In this document: positions 11,070-22,266 of the stretch, piece after piece
Numbering within the stretch: position 1 is the stretch's first letter
Layout of the letters: each line of letters starts with the position of its first letter
Origin: Bolinopsis microptera
Lineage: Eukaryota > Ctenophora > Tentaculata > Lobata > Bolinopsidae
Assembly (NCBI RefSeq): GCF_026151205.1
Contig: NC_087078.1
Coordinates: forward strand, 372,001-436,000
Length of the DNA: 64,000 bases
Reading direction: 5' to 3'
The notes under the pieces: generated by a model
The model's input: the letters and a program-made list of their open reading frames with translations, nothing else
The model's database searches: none
Told to the model about the DNA's origin: nothing
Position numbers and translations under genes: made by a program

Positions 11070-13207
11070 GAGAAGACTCCTTATATTCCAACATTATAAA
11101 CATTATAAACTCCTCGGATACTGCCGGCGTTATGTGTGTTATAAATGAATCTAGATACGTCTGCGTGCCGTGTCTATTGTAGGCCATGTCGAGAGCAGTG
11201 GCGTAACTAAGGTACGGCGCTGCGGGGCCATTGGTCGAGAGGGCGGATCAGCTAATCAGAAAATCAGGAACACTGCGCACAAACAAAACGATATATAACG
11301 ACACTTAGACAGATTGAGAATTAAACACAGTAAGAAGACACAGACAATTCAACTGTGTTGGGGTTTCTAGTCATCGGTATTACAAAAACGTATCTATTAA
11401 ACACAGTAAATATGGTGGTGTATCTAATTACATCGCAACATGCACGACACAGTTTTATATATTGGATAACGTTTTTGTTTTCGATAAATAATAAAAAACT
11501 TATTTTTTTGTGTTTATCATTATAACAGCTTAATTTTGATTTTAATTGATTTTAAGATAAGGAACGATTTTAAGGTTTAGATTTAAATGCGAAGAAAAGT
11601 TAAGAAACGTAAGTTGAGAAATACAAATGTTATAATCGTACTGTTTATGAAGGAGCACTGTTGGAAAAGATAAAATCGTGCTCATTATGTCGAAAATCTA
11701 GTTAAAAACTGAACAGATCAGGAAATTGCGATCAGTAATGAGTTTTACATTTTTACACTGCGGATTATGGGCAGATAACCCTAACCCTAATATATGCTCC
11801 AGCCACCATGACTAACATAATAACACTTTCTGTTTAGCAGGGATCCATTAATCATGATCGTTAAGAGAAATATTTAGATATTTCTAGCTGTGTTTCATCC
11901 GGATATAAGATTTAGTAACGGTAATCAGCGGTTAAGAAACGGTTATGAGTCAGCCATTAACCGGGTTACCATGGTCACGTGCCATTAACCGGGTACTAGT
12001 CAGATTAATAACCGGCTGCGGATGACGAATAACAAAACTTATCGATTATCACACTCATATTTTAGAAGTAAAAACTTTCGTGTAATTGTTTGTAAGCGGC
12101 AAGTAACTAAGCATCCGTTAGACTGTGACTCCTACTTAGTTTCCCAATATGTCACATGTGAACATGTGAACATGTGACAGCTGGACTATCGATTAAACAA
12201 GGTGTCCGGTAAAACAAACCTATTGAAACCTTATAACACGTAAAATGAAACCGAAACACTAAAACAAGTGAGCAAGTGCTGACTCAAGGTGGTGTGTAAA
12301 ATGCATAAATATTATTATACTGGTTTGTGTGATCTGTAATATGGCTATGGTAGAATTACCTTCATATTCACAATGTATGGATAATGTTACCATGGTTACC
12401 CACCCCTATGAGATTCTATTTTTAGAGAAGGAAAGTACCAAAAATAGAGAAATAATTCATATTTCATTGCTATAACAGATAACTAATAATTGTAGAAAAT
12501 GCCTTATCAATTTTAAATGGTTCTTGATGTATGACTTGAGTTTATTCTACAACAGGACCATAACACAGAGAAGAGGAGGAAAAGACAGGGCACAGAGAAG
12601 AGGAAGAGAAGCTACTACTACTACTACTACTAGCCCACAGATCGGCTAAATGGGTGATCAGTACGCAGCTCCCGAATACAGAGCTGCTCTCCTCCGATCC
12701 GGCGTGTGAGTAACCATGGTAACACTTACACACTTATACACTTACACACTTACAAACTTACACACTTACACACTTCTTATTCGTTACTTAGAGTTGTAAT
12801 TTTAGTTTGCTTGGATTAATTTAAATAAGGCTTCCAAGTTTTCGGATACTCCGCAAAATCTTTGATCTATATAATACGTATTGTGTAAAATTCGTAAAAA
12901 AAGTGTATTGCTAAAACTTCGCACGCGTTCCCAATACTTGCGCAAATATTTAGTTTAAATAGCGTGCGGAAGACTTTTAAAAAACTTTGCAGAGAATTTG
13001 TTGAGCCGCGCGCATTAAATGTTTGAATGAATAATTATAGTATCGTCTGCAAATTGATAACTATAATTCAATAATTCTGATGACAGTGATTTTGCAGGAA
13101 CCTTAAACAAACCGGTTAAAGCAATCACTACATTGACAGAAGCACGTTTTACAATGAACAAATCAAGGAAATAATAGCATTAAATATCTTTTATCAGACT
13201 TCATGGA
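11070..13207. other. Intergenic, no gene seen
   Basis: After the GPCR stop I see CAGTGGCGTAAC near 11198, which resembles a hAT-type terminal repeat and recurs near 14347 without a clear partner end. A very short telomeric run (AACCCTAACCCTAA) lies near 11777. A CTA-triplet run lies at about 12615-12632 and an ACTTACAC-type run at 12723-12770. X-boxes lie at 12386-12399 and 12710-12723. No exon is supported. Confidence 0.5.
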
Positions 13208-13257
13208 TACCAGGTAACCAAGGTAACCAGGTAACCAGGTAAGCAGGGTAACCAGTG
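13208..13257. repeat. Short AGGTAACC array
   Basis: About five degenerate copies of the 8-mer AGGTAACC occur here. The same 8-mer forms long arrays at 20531, 32152, 32936 and 34402. Confidence 0.75.
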
Positions 13258-13495
13258 GATACTTCAATTCTAAAATTTAACTGCGATATCCTTGCTCTCG
13301 TACCACTGTGAAGTAGTGTATACGTAGTGTTGCTATGGTGACAAGAGTATAAGTCAGGTCGGGGCTAGCAACCGACTAATCAATCAATCATACTGTAACA
13401 GGTTGGTTATTGTAATTGGTTGGCTGATCTTTGTCCAAACATTTATTAAATCGATGCTAATTTATGTAAAATCTAATTTATCAACACAATAAAAG

Positions 13496-13565
13496 AATAA
13501 AGATCGCTTAAGCCACGCCGAGGGGCACACAATAAAGATAGCTTAAGTCACGCCGTAGGGCACAC
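13496..13565. repeat. 35-bp direct repeat, two copies
   Basis: Two adjacent copies begin AATAAAGATCGCTTAAG and AATAAAGATAGCTTAAG and both end in GGGGCACAC or TAGGGCACAC. They differ at a few positions. Confidence 0.85.
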
Positions 13566-14508
13566 AATACAAACAGCTGATTAACGAGCCAGCTATAGTG
13601 GGTAATAGGTACACAAACATTAACCCTCATGTGATATTGATTAATTCTTATTGTACATGCTGTACTTGTTAAGTCTCCCTAATAACCCAGCCTCAAAACC
13701 CCGTGCTATCTGAATACCCCGTTAACTTTAAGTAGGTAGGCAAGAGTTCACAATATCTGAATATCATTCAGCGTGCCTTATGCTCTTATGCTAACGTTAT
13801 TAACGTTACTAATTATAATATAGTAATATAACAGCCATGCGAGAAGACACAAAATTCTATTTATTGCTAATGATTATTCTTGCTACGGATTATATAAATG
13901 GTGCAATCTATAATTAGTGAAACTGAGTGAGGTGGTAACCATGGTAACTATGCAAATAACAATAATACCAGGTGTTATAAGAACTTTCTGACTTTCTGAA
14001 TAGTAATACTAATAGTAGGTACAATAATAGTAGGGCAACAGAAAGTTGCCAATAATACTATAAAATTAGCTAAAGGGTAAATACTCATCATCCCAGGCTC
14101 GCACATGTGCTGAGTGTTATAACCTTATAGAGGGGAGGAAGCTAACAGTGTTGTTTGATAAATCAGTTTTTACCGCATCAAAACTATAATAATAACTTAT
14201 ATCCCTCTGTACATGTAAAAGTTGCGGTCGTTAATTTCAATATAATAACTTTACTGTTGACCGCAACAGTAAAGTAATGCCATTACCAATTACCATATCT
14301 GGCATTCGCTCAATCGAAACGTGGAAACGACCAGTGATCGTTGACAGTGGCGTAACGAAGTAGTAGTAAGTAGTAAGTAGTAAACCCGCGATGGGTTTGT
14401 CCCTAAAATTGAACAAATTAGGTGATTTTAGAGGATACGGTGTTAAAGTTGTGGTATCATTAAAATGGTACAGAATAAATACGGATTTATATCACCTTAA
14501 TAACACCA
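13566..14508. other. Intergenic, no gene seen
   Basis: It contains an X-box at 13935-13948 and, near 14345-14398, a segment starting CAGTGGCGTAAC that runs into AGTAGTAAG repeats and AAACCCGCGATGGG. The last motif recurs inverted near 43885, so it is part of a dispersed repeat. Confidence 0.5.
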
Positions 14509-15137
14509 GAATGTGTGTGTGTGTGTGTGTGTCTGATCGTCTGTGTGTAATTTCCGAACGGTTATACAAAAAAAACGGTAATAGTTACGGGACTGGTTTT
14601 TTCGGTAAAGTGCAGACAAAACTCTGACGAAGCCAATAAGCAAATTTTATAAAAATCGGCCGGTGGTAAGTGGTTTAATTGATGGTTTTGTACCACAAAA
14701 CATGTTACATAAAATGGCTTGAGAAGAACGGCAAGAGTTACGGGGCTAGCTCTCTCTCTCTCTCTCTCTCTCTGCATAATATTCTGTAGCGTATATATTA
14801 CATGGCGTATATATTACATGGTCATATAATACTATAAACTTATTAGGGGAGGGAGTGCTCAAACGGTCTGTTTGGACTGTAGAGAGAGTTCATACTTTCA
14901 TACGACAATGTAATGCATGTTCACAAATATGATAGGCTGGTGTGGTGCATGGTGTTAAGGGTTAATTTCTATTGATTATTGATTAAGAATTACTATCTTT
15001 TAAGCATACTATTGGATACGTGAGGGCACTCCGAATAGAATTACTCGCCTAATCCGGGTTTTGACTCAGCGGGTAATTACTACTACCCTTTTTAACTGCG
15101 GCAGTGAAATCCCGGCCGTAGGCCGGGTTACACTAGT
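14509..15137 (-). mobile_element. Dispersed repeat R1, copy 2 (inverted)
   Basis: This is the opposite-strand counterpart of 7079-7777. It keeps the terminal hairpin CCCGGCCGTAGGCCGGG at 15110-15127. It lacks the nested palindrome of copy 1 and has expanded GT (14514-14532) and TC (14751-14774) runs. Confidence 0.8.
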
Positions 15138-15368
15138 ATATATATATAGTCAACGCGTTGTTTTACTGACAGTAGTGGCTGACAAACAATATATATTGTT
15201 AATTACAGAGGGTCTTTTTCTTTATTGTCACCATAAAGTGAGAACGTTTTGAGTTAGGAACTCCAAAATTTACAGACACATTTGGTTTGATAATTGAAGT
15301 GCTTTCATAGAATTTCAAGTTGGTCGTTTACAATTTAACCGAGTTATGACAATTTTAAGATCTGGCGG

Positions 15369-16324
15369 AGGGTGACCGACAACTGAACCCAATTGAACCT
15401 AGTTCCCACACAGTTAACAGGCTCCCAATCAGCTTAATTGGGTGACCAATCAGCTTAAATCTCAAAACGACAACTGAACCCACGTTATACTTATATCACA
15501 ACTGTACCGAAATCGGAAATACGACAACTGAACCCAACGATCGGATTTTCAGGTTCTCCTTCTTCGCAGGGGACCAGAGACAAAAGAAAATCGCGATTAT
15601 TTTTGACGGACTATACATAAAATTTGTCGCAAAGAATGGGAAAAATCGCGATCCCCTACATGCCGCGATTTCCTTTTGTCCCTGCAGGGGACTGTGGTCA
15701 TTATTACTATAGGATAGATCATGACCACTGTAATTTAGAGCATTGGAGCCCTGTGCTTACCCCGGTAAAATATTAACAAGTGGAGAAAAACGTTAAACTT
15801 CGTTTTCTCCGCATGACCATTGCTTCTCTAATCCTGCATACAGATCACTTTTCAACAGGATGTTCGCTACTACAATACCATTAGTTGAGGTAAGCCCACT
15901 CACTTAAAAAGGGTAAGATCCCCAGTTGACTTGGCCATGTTATGAGGCTGGGTGAATGGGGCGAATATGTTGCAGGTCTTTGCCTGGGGTCAATATTACC
16001 AAGCTGTCAAAATATCATTAGTGAACTAGTAGCTCACTAGTCACTACTCAAAAAGACAAATAAACCTTGTTATTGCAGCTGTCTCAATAGACGGAGAAGA
16101 CGTATATATTTTTGTTGAATATTATAACTAGAAACCAGGCAGCAGCTAAACTAGAGCGGTATTTGGAAACCTGTTTATCTGTTAGTTATTTCTAACTGAC
16201 GCGGACAATTGGGTTCAGTTGTCGTTTCAAAGTTAATTAGGTAGACTGATTGGGTTTAAGATTATTTTCCCAAGCTACCCTGTCTAGAAAAAGTCCAAAT
16301 TAGGTTCAGTTGTCCGGTAGCCCT
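15369..16324. mobile_element. Non-autonomous TIR DNA element (956 bp)
   Basis: The left end AGGGTGACCGACAACTGAAC and the right end, read in reverse, AGGGCTACCGGACAACTGAA are inverted repeats with few differences. GGCGG flanks both sides (15364-15368 and 16325-16329) and may be the target duplication. CGACAACTGAACCCA also recurs internally near 15467 and 15521, giving subterminal repeats. No transposase frame is present. A smaller element is nested at 15575-15684. Confidence 0.65.
15575..15684. mobile_element. hAT-like MITE nested in a larger element
   Basis: The ends CAGAGACAAAAG and CTTTTGTCCCTG are inverted repeats followed by AT-rich ATCGCG motifs. The 8-bp sequence CAGGGGAC is duplicated exactly on both sides (15567-15574 and 15685-15692). 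An 8-bp duplication with CAG...CTG ends is the hAT signature. It is a relative of the element at 19212-19359. Confidence 0.85.
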
Positions 16325-16457
16325 GGCGGATACATAATCTCGGCACTTAATCTGTAGGTTATGCGACACTTAACTACTTGGTCATCTGTCTACAGAGTGA
16401 TCTGCCAATACCCTGATCAACAAGGGAGACTTTAGTTCACATTGTCTGTATTGCAGC

Positions 16458-16471
16458 GTTACCATGGTAAC
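16458..16471. promoter_or_regulatory. Perfect X-box palindrome
   Basis: GTTACCATGGTAAC, an RFX-type site, lies about 100 bp upstream of a weak open frame at 16555. The flanking ACATTGTCTGTATTGCAG is duplicated on either side (near 16438 and 16482). Confidence 0.35.
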
Positions 16472-16554
16472 ACTGCTAGTTACATTGTCTGTATTGCAGA
16501 CACAGTTGTTTTTGTGTCGGTTGTTTCCTAGTTCAGCTGTGTAAACAGACTGCA

Positions 16555-16995
16555 ATGTTGATATCACGTGACGGTTACATTACAAACTGTATCTCTGCTG
16601 GAACACTATGCTGCAGCAATATAATTAGGAGGGTCTCTCAATCAGACCCCTTTAAAGAAACTAGCGAGTCTTGTCACCATAACGACACTAGCGAGTCTTG
16701 TCACCATAACGACACTAGTGACTCTTGTCACCATAGCAACACTAGTGAATCTAATGAAGGGTCAGTAATACGAACAGTAAGAGCACGTGCTCAGCAGCTG
16801 TTAGGACAAGACAACACCCCACAACAGAGAGAACAGCAGTGTTACCATGGTGACTGGACAGCTAGAGATACAGACTGTAAGACAGCAGTAAGCTGGCAGA
16901 GTGGATTTGGAAAGTGCGTGGGACTTGTTCTGTCTCTCAAACAGTGGGAACACAGTTCCCTCCTTCACAAAGCTGGCTTACTCTCCAACTTGTAA
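16555..16995 (+). CDS. Unrecognised open frame, possible exon
   Basis: The frame is 146 codons. It contains three 9-residue repeats (SCHHNDTSE and variants, about residues 37-63) and then a more ordinary-looking stretch with VIRTVRARAQQLLG. I do not recognise it. The repeats come from a 27-bp DNA repeat whose core GTCACCATAACGAC is X-box-like, so part of the frame may simply be satellite. I see no clear splice partners. It may be an exon of an unknown gene or a chance frame. Confidence 0.2.
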   Translation: MLISRDGYITNCISAGTLCCSNIIRRVSQSDPFKETSESCHHNDTSESCHHNDTSDSCHHSNTSESNEGSVIRTVRARAQQLLGQDNTPQQREQQCYHGDWTARDTDCKTAVSWQSGFGKCVGLVLSLKQWEHSSLLHKAGLLSNL

Positions 16996-17858
16996 GCGTT
17001 CTTTATTTACATCACTTATAGTTAGGGATTTCACTTTGAGAATTAGCATTTCAATATGCTGCTTAGCAGCAAGTTAGCAAGTTAGCAAGTACCGGCTATT
17101 TTCTCATCATTAACACGAAGCATTAGAAGGTCTAAAATTGCAAAAATGCGCTTTGAAATGTTGTTCCGACTTCCGTTCAACAGAATATTAGAATTAGATT
17201 GGCGTTCAGGCAGATAAATATAGTTCAGGGCAAATAAATATTCAACACCTATTTATGTAAGATAACATTCTGTTTGCAAACTGCAATAACATCGCCTCAA
17301 TATTGCAACAAAATTAAAGCTTTAACTCGGCGAGTGGTAGCATGTATGTATGTGGTTAATCTGTCAGTCAATAAGCAAAATACTTATCCAAAAACGATTT
17401 CATAATAACTTATTAAAGCATGTTTTGTAATTAAATTTCGCGTGTCAAATATTTTTTGAGTGCGACAACTTTTAGGTCGCGTGCAGATTTTCTTCAGTGC
17501 AGTTAAATTTAACATGTCGAGATGGTATCCCAGAACTGATTACTAACCACGCAGTCAAAAACCTGTCATCATTACAGGCAGTCACTAACACACAAGGCTG
17601 TAGTCACTAACACACAAGGCGTGGATTGTAGTGTTGCTCTACGAGTACTCTACTACAACACTATACTCTAATCCTGTAATCTGGCAAACTACTAAGACAT
17701 AAGAGTAGAATGTAAGAATGTTAGAGTGCAGACGTCCCGACGTCCGCGTAATGAATTTTGCCAGGAACAATCCAAGATGAAAATATTTAAAGAATGTCTC
17801 ATAATTTTACTTTGGGTTGGATAACATAGCAGTAGTGGCTTTTCAGATCCTACGGACG
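16996..17858. other. Intergenic, no gene seen
   Basis: AT-rich, with a duplicated AGTCACTAACACACAAGGC near 17579 and 17602. No coding signal is seen. Confidence 0.5.
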
Positions 17859-17917
17859 TGAGGTTAGTGAGATTAGTGAGGTTAGTGAGGTTAGTGAGGT
17901 TAGTGAGGTTAGTGACA
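17859..17917. repeat. 9-bp GAGGTTAGT tandem repeat
   Basis: About six copies of GTGAGGTTA with one GATT variant. Confidence 0.9.
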
Positions 17918-18007
17918 CTAACATACTACTTCAAGTAGTCTTCACATATAATGATACTCAATGAGAACTATCGTATTATTATTATGAAGGGTCTCAATAA
18001 GGGGTCT

Positions 18008-18084
18008 CGACTGCCTAGGCGTCAAACCTTGGCAGTCGGTAGTTTTCCTCTGGCCCGGGATCAGCTGACCCTAGGGACCAGAGG
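18008..18084. other. Two adjacent stem-loops
   Basis: CGACTGCC pairs with GGCAGTCG (18008-18038), and CCTCTGG pairs with CCAGAGG (18047-18084). This could be a structured RNA, a SINE head or a chance pair. I see no promoter boxes. Confidence 0.3.
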
Positions 18085-19203
18085 GTAAAGGTGTAGAGAC
18101 TATGTGTATCTACAAATCTTTCGAGGTTGTTTTTACAAGAGACAGGGCTTGCTACGCAAGGAAAGAAAACCGGGAGAAACAATCACAAATTATACAAATA
18201 AATATTATAAAACCTAGCAAAAAGAAATTCAAATAATCCTACACTACTACAAATGTTATTATTATTATTATGTAGAACCCTTTACAGTTCCGTGGAAGAC
18301 TACAGGACACTAAACCTATTACAGAATGAATTATCAGTATCTTAACATAACATCGGCACTTTCTATCAGATTTAACAAAGTCGGCTTCTCAAATAATTAC
18401 TCCGAAGAAAGCATATTTTATATTTAGAGAGTTTCCAAGTAACGCATAGACAGTGGAAACCTTTAAAAAAGAAACCTCTCATAAAATTGATAATGAAAAT
18501 AAATACTTTTTCGGTATGTTTTTACCACGTTGACTGGAATTTTCACACATGTAAAAAAAGAAGTGATATATTGTGTCTCATGAGTTTGGTAGCCATGGTT
18601 ACTACCCCGTACACTCTCCCGACCCTTCGTAGCTGTGATTATCAGCACTGTCTCCTTGAAATGGTGTTTACCAGAAGTAGTAGTGAAGTAATACCAGTGA
18701 AGTAGTAGCGAAGTAATACCAGTGGAGTTCTGCTGTTTTTAGTTTAAACTATTGTCGATAATTTAGAGGGCTTTTCTGATACGAACTGGCACAGAATTAT
18801 ATATTAGCACTTAGTAGTGTAGTAGAGTTATTCTGTACATTTCTGCAGTTTCTCTAAGTATCCAGGATGGATGGGTGATCACTACTTATAGGTACAGCTA
18901 CTAATATTGTAAAATCCGGATTGGAGTATTATTTATGAGTCGCATTGTTGTAATGTATTCTGTGTAAAATTATCTTTATCCCGGTATCTACTAATATTGT
19001 TACAAAACTAAATACAGCCAACACGAGAAAAAAATAAATCAATCACGCATTCTTCATAACTACTATTACTACCCCATAATACTCTGACGTTGAGTTTGGT
19101 AACCATGGTTACTACCTCATTAGTCAATTTGAAAACTTTATTAGTAATCAATTTTCTCTTTAAAAGGTTAAAAGGTGCGATGAGCTCCTACTCTTCCTTT
19201 GTA
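18085..19203. other. Intergenic, no gene seen
   Basis: It includes a short AGTAATACCAGTG(A/G)AGTAGTAG repeat near 18675-18725 and X-box-like GGTAACCATGGTTACTAC near 19098. A related GGTAGCCATGGTTACTAC lies near 18587, and both follow the words GAGTTT. No exon is supported. Confidence 0.5.
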
Positions 19204-19367
19204 GTCCTTACCAGGAACAAAAGGAAATCGCGGCATGTACGGAATCGCGATTTTTCCATTATTTGCGACAAATTTTATGTATAGTTTAATATACCGCGAA
19301 ATGTAATTCGCGGTATCGCGATTTTTGGCCAAAATAATCGCGAAATCCTTTTGTTCCTGGTCCTTAC
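19204..19367. mobile_element. hAT-like MITE with 8-bp TSD
   Basis: The element itself is 19212-19359. Its ends CAGGAACAAAAGGAAATCGCG and, in reverse, CAGGAACAAAAGGATTTCGCG are near-perfect inverted repeats. GTCCTTAC is duplicated exactly on both sides (19204-19211 and 19360-19367). Central ATCGCG-rich sequence matches the element at 15575-15684, so they belong to one family. It is non-coding. Confidence 0.9.
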
Positions 19368-19953
19368 ACGTTAAGTCGTTAAACAGGCAAATCTGAATGA
19401 TAGGTAGGCAGGGGTGCTTTCACCACTCCTCAGCTCGTGCCCTAACATTTTCCATCTAGCCTCCGCGATCCTCCCTGTCTGTTTCTACAGGTTCTCTTAC
19501 TAATAATACTCACAACAAAGTATCAGTTTAAGAAGCTGATTAGGGTTAGTAACCATGGTTACTGGGGGGTGAGGAAGCGTCCTTGACTGCTCTGAATCTA
19601 AGACAACTGTAAAATCGGAGGAATAATAAAGACGGATAATTATGCAATCTTAGGAGAAATACTTCGATAAAACAAAAGCTTTGAGGTATTCCGGCAACAC
19701 TTCCACTTGCCTAACTATTGTCAAAGTGTCAACACTTATTAGGACCTGTAACTGCAGGCTATACTTGTCACCTTCCCGGCTATTTCACTATTTCTGAGCA
19801 GAGTGTTCAGTAGTACCAACTGAACACTGAGCTGAGTGTTCAGTAGTGGACAACTACTCACAACTACTGTTGTTGGTCGTGCATAAAATGTAGTGTCGAA
19901 TAACAGATACTAAAAGATGGAACTACAGCATTACCAAGTTACCAGTGTTTATC
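19368..19953. other. Intergenic, no gene seen
   Basis: It contains an X-box-like GTAACCATGGTTAC near 19549 and a repeated GAGTGTTCAGTAGT near 19799-19846. Nothing coding is seen. Confidence 0.5.
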
Positions 19954-20192
19954 GGCAGTATCCGAGTAGCCTGACATGTGTTCGCGAACAGGTGTTCCCG
20001 AACCCTAACCCTAGCCCTAACTCTAACCCTAACTCTAACCCTAACCCTAACCCTAACCCTAACCCTAGCCCTAACTCTAACCCTAACCCTAACCCTAGCC
20101 CTAACCCTAACTCTAACCCTAACTCTAACCCTAACCCTAACCCTAACCCTAACTCTGTTCAGGAACACATGTCGGGCTACTTGGATACTGCC
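19954..20192. mobile_element. TIR element filled with telomeric repeats
   Basis: A tract of CCCTAA hexamers with interspersed CTCTAA and CCCTAG variants (about 20002-20156) lies between two inverted repeats of about 38 bp. The left arm is 19954-19991 (GGCAGTATCCGAGTAGCC...) and the right arm, read in reverse, is 20155-20192 (GGCAGTATCCAAGTAGCC...). The arms differ at only a few positions. The flanks AGTGTTTAT and AGTGCCTAT could be a decayed target duplication. The repeat is open in several frames only because its period is six. Confidence 0.8.
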
Positions 20193-20530
20193 AGTGCCTA
20201 TTTAATGTATTCACTCACTCTTCTACCAGAACTAGTTGTGTCAGTGACTTTATTGACGGGAATAAAAATAGAATTAATAAAACAAAACAATAGAAAAAGC
20301 AGCATTCCTGATAAATATTCTGGTCGTGTCAAGAATGCATAAGGAATCCCGCTGTGGTAAGTAACCATAGTAAGGTAGTTTAGCAAGCCAGTTCTCTCTT
20401 TTAGGTGGCTTCAACCCAGTTAGCTTTATTTATAGGATGATACCTACAAACCTAAATATCAAGTATACGCTCTCCTAATTGATGTGCTGTTATAAGTGTG
20501 ATGATGAGCACCCACAACCCAGGTATCAAT

Positions 20531-21273
20531 CAGGGTAAGCAGGTAAGCAGGTAAGCAGGTAAGCAGGTAAGCAGGTAACCAGGTAAGCAGGTAAGCAGGT
20601 AAGCAGGTAAGCAGGTAAGCAGGTAACCAGGTAACCAGGTAACCAGGTAATCAGGTAACCAGGCAACCAGGTAACCAGGTAACCAGGTAAGCAGGTAAGC
20701 AGGTAAGCAGGTAAGCAGGTAAGCAGGTAAGCAGGTAAGCAGGTAAGCAGGTAAGCAGGTAAGCAGGTAAGCAGGTAAGCAGGTAAGCAGGTAAGCAGGT
20801 AACCAGGTAACCAGGTAATCAGGTAACCAGGTAAGCAGGTAACCAGGTAAGCAGGTAAGCAGGTAAGCAGGTAAGCAGGTAAGCAGGTAAGCAGGTAAGC
20901 AGGTAACCAGGTAACCAGGTAACCAGGTAACCAGGTAATCAGGTAACCAGGCAACCAGGTAACCAGGTAACCAGGTAAGCAGGTAAGCAGGTAAGCAGGT
21001 AAGCAGGTAAGCAGGTAAGCAGGTAAGCAGGTAACCAGGTAACCAGGTAAGCAGGTAAGCAGGTAACCAGGTAAGCAGGTAAGCAGGTAAGCAGGTAAGC
21101 AGGTATCCAGGTAAGCAGGTAAGCAGGTAAGCAGGTAAGCAGGTAAACAGGTAACCAGGTAACCAGGTAACCAGGTAACCAGGTAACCAGGTAAGCAGGT
21201 AAGCAGGTAAGCAGGTAACCAGGTAACCAGGTAAGCAGGTAAGCAGGTAAGCAGGTAAGCAGGTAAGCAGGTA
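20531..21273. repeat. 740-bp array of an 8-bp repeat
   Basis: About 92 copies of AGGTAAGC and AGGTAACC, with rare AGGTAATC and AGGCAACC variants. Variant patterns repeat at longer spacing (compare 20621-20692 with 20902-20975), showing local duplication of blocks. It reads as an open frame on the minus strand only because an 8-bp unit without stops is open in every frame. Confidence 0.97.
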
Positions 21274-21714
21274 GAATACTTGATATTTAGGTTTTATATT
21301 CGCATTATATTCAGGTATTCGGATAAGAAATATATGTACACTTTATATAACCATAATAAATAGGTTATATCGTTATTACTTACTCGTTAATCGCCCAATA
21401 AAAGCAAAATAAAGTAATGTGTGCTGAGTTTTGCTATTGTGAGATGTTGTTTAACAGCGACTGTTAAAAGTATATATTGGGTTTTACTGATTACTTGACT
21501 ACTACAGGTTACTGGGACTGGAGAAAACCAACCCCTTGTATCCTAGCAACCCCTTGTAACCTAGCAACCCCTCGTAGTGTAGAAACCCGCTAACTAAAAG
21601 TTCATGATGAGATTAAACCTAGCTTCAATAAGCCAGCTAGCTTCATTAAACCAGCTTACCTGCTAAGCTTTATTCGAGGAAAGTTAAAATCGGTTACTGT
21701 CATGAAGATGCCAG
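21274..21714. other. Intergenic, no gene seen
   Basis: It contains a short repeated AACCCCTTGTA(T/A)CCTAGC near 21531-21562. No other signal is seen. Confidence 0.5.
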
Positions 21715-21847
21715 CGAGCTAATAGGTGAGACCGAGCTAATAGGTGAGACCGAGCTAATAGGTGAGATCAGTGCGCGGTTCTACTTATAGACTAATGGCA
21801 AAGCCGCGCACTGGTGACGACTATAATTAGCTCGGTCCCACCTAGTT
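21715..21847. repeat. Foldback element with triplicated arm
   Basis: Three copies of CGAGCTAATAGGTGAGAC (21715-21768) are followed by a hairpin of CAGTGCGCGG with CCGCGCACTG (21769-21813) and an inverted outer arm at 21826-21846 (TAATTAGCTCGGTCCCACC). The whole unit can fold on itself. Confidence 0.7.
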
Positions 21848-22266
21848 ACATCTTTTGTTCTAATTTATTTTCATCATTCCTTTTGCTCCGTACTGTAGAA
21901 AAGTAGAAATTATGGATTTTATTTGACTGCAAATTTTTAAGTATTTCCTAAACAATACTTAAACTGCATCAAAATAAATCAATCACGACCAAAGTTATGA
22001 TTATTCATAGCGTGGGCATCACAGTTATAGGTTGATGAGTGCGGAACCGCGCCATAAATATTATTAGTCTCTTATCTTATCTTATCTTATGAGTAGTAGT
22101 ATTGTTTATATTATGTAGATAAGATGCGTAATAAGAAATTATCATATTGACACACAATATTCTACTTTAAGCTCACTGATTTCTCATTTTGTTTATAAGG
22201 TCTATTTATAATTATAGGGAACTTATAACGAAAAGAAAGAATGGTTCCTAGGATCCGATCAATACC

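Noticed and set aside
14391-14627. Frames at 14391-14627 (+) and 14562-14777 (-) as genes
   Set aside because: They span the GT and TC runs and the R1 repeat and have no conserved content.
19923-20342. Open frames rich in NPNPNP, LTLTLT or RVRVRV on both strands
   Set aside because: They are translations of the telomeric CCCTAA repeat, whose 6-bp period leaves frames open. Not genes.
20526-20954. Frames of the GYLVTWLP/LLTCLPAY type here and at 32143, 32815 and 34387
   Set aside because: An 8-bp repeat without stops is open in every frame and translates as an 8-residue repeat. Satellite, not protein.
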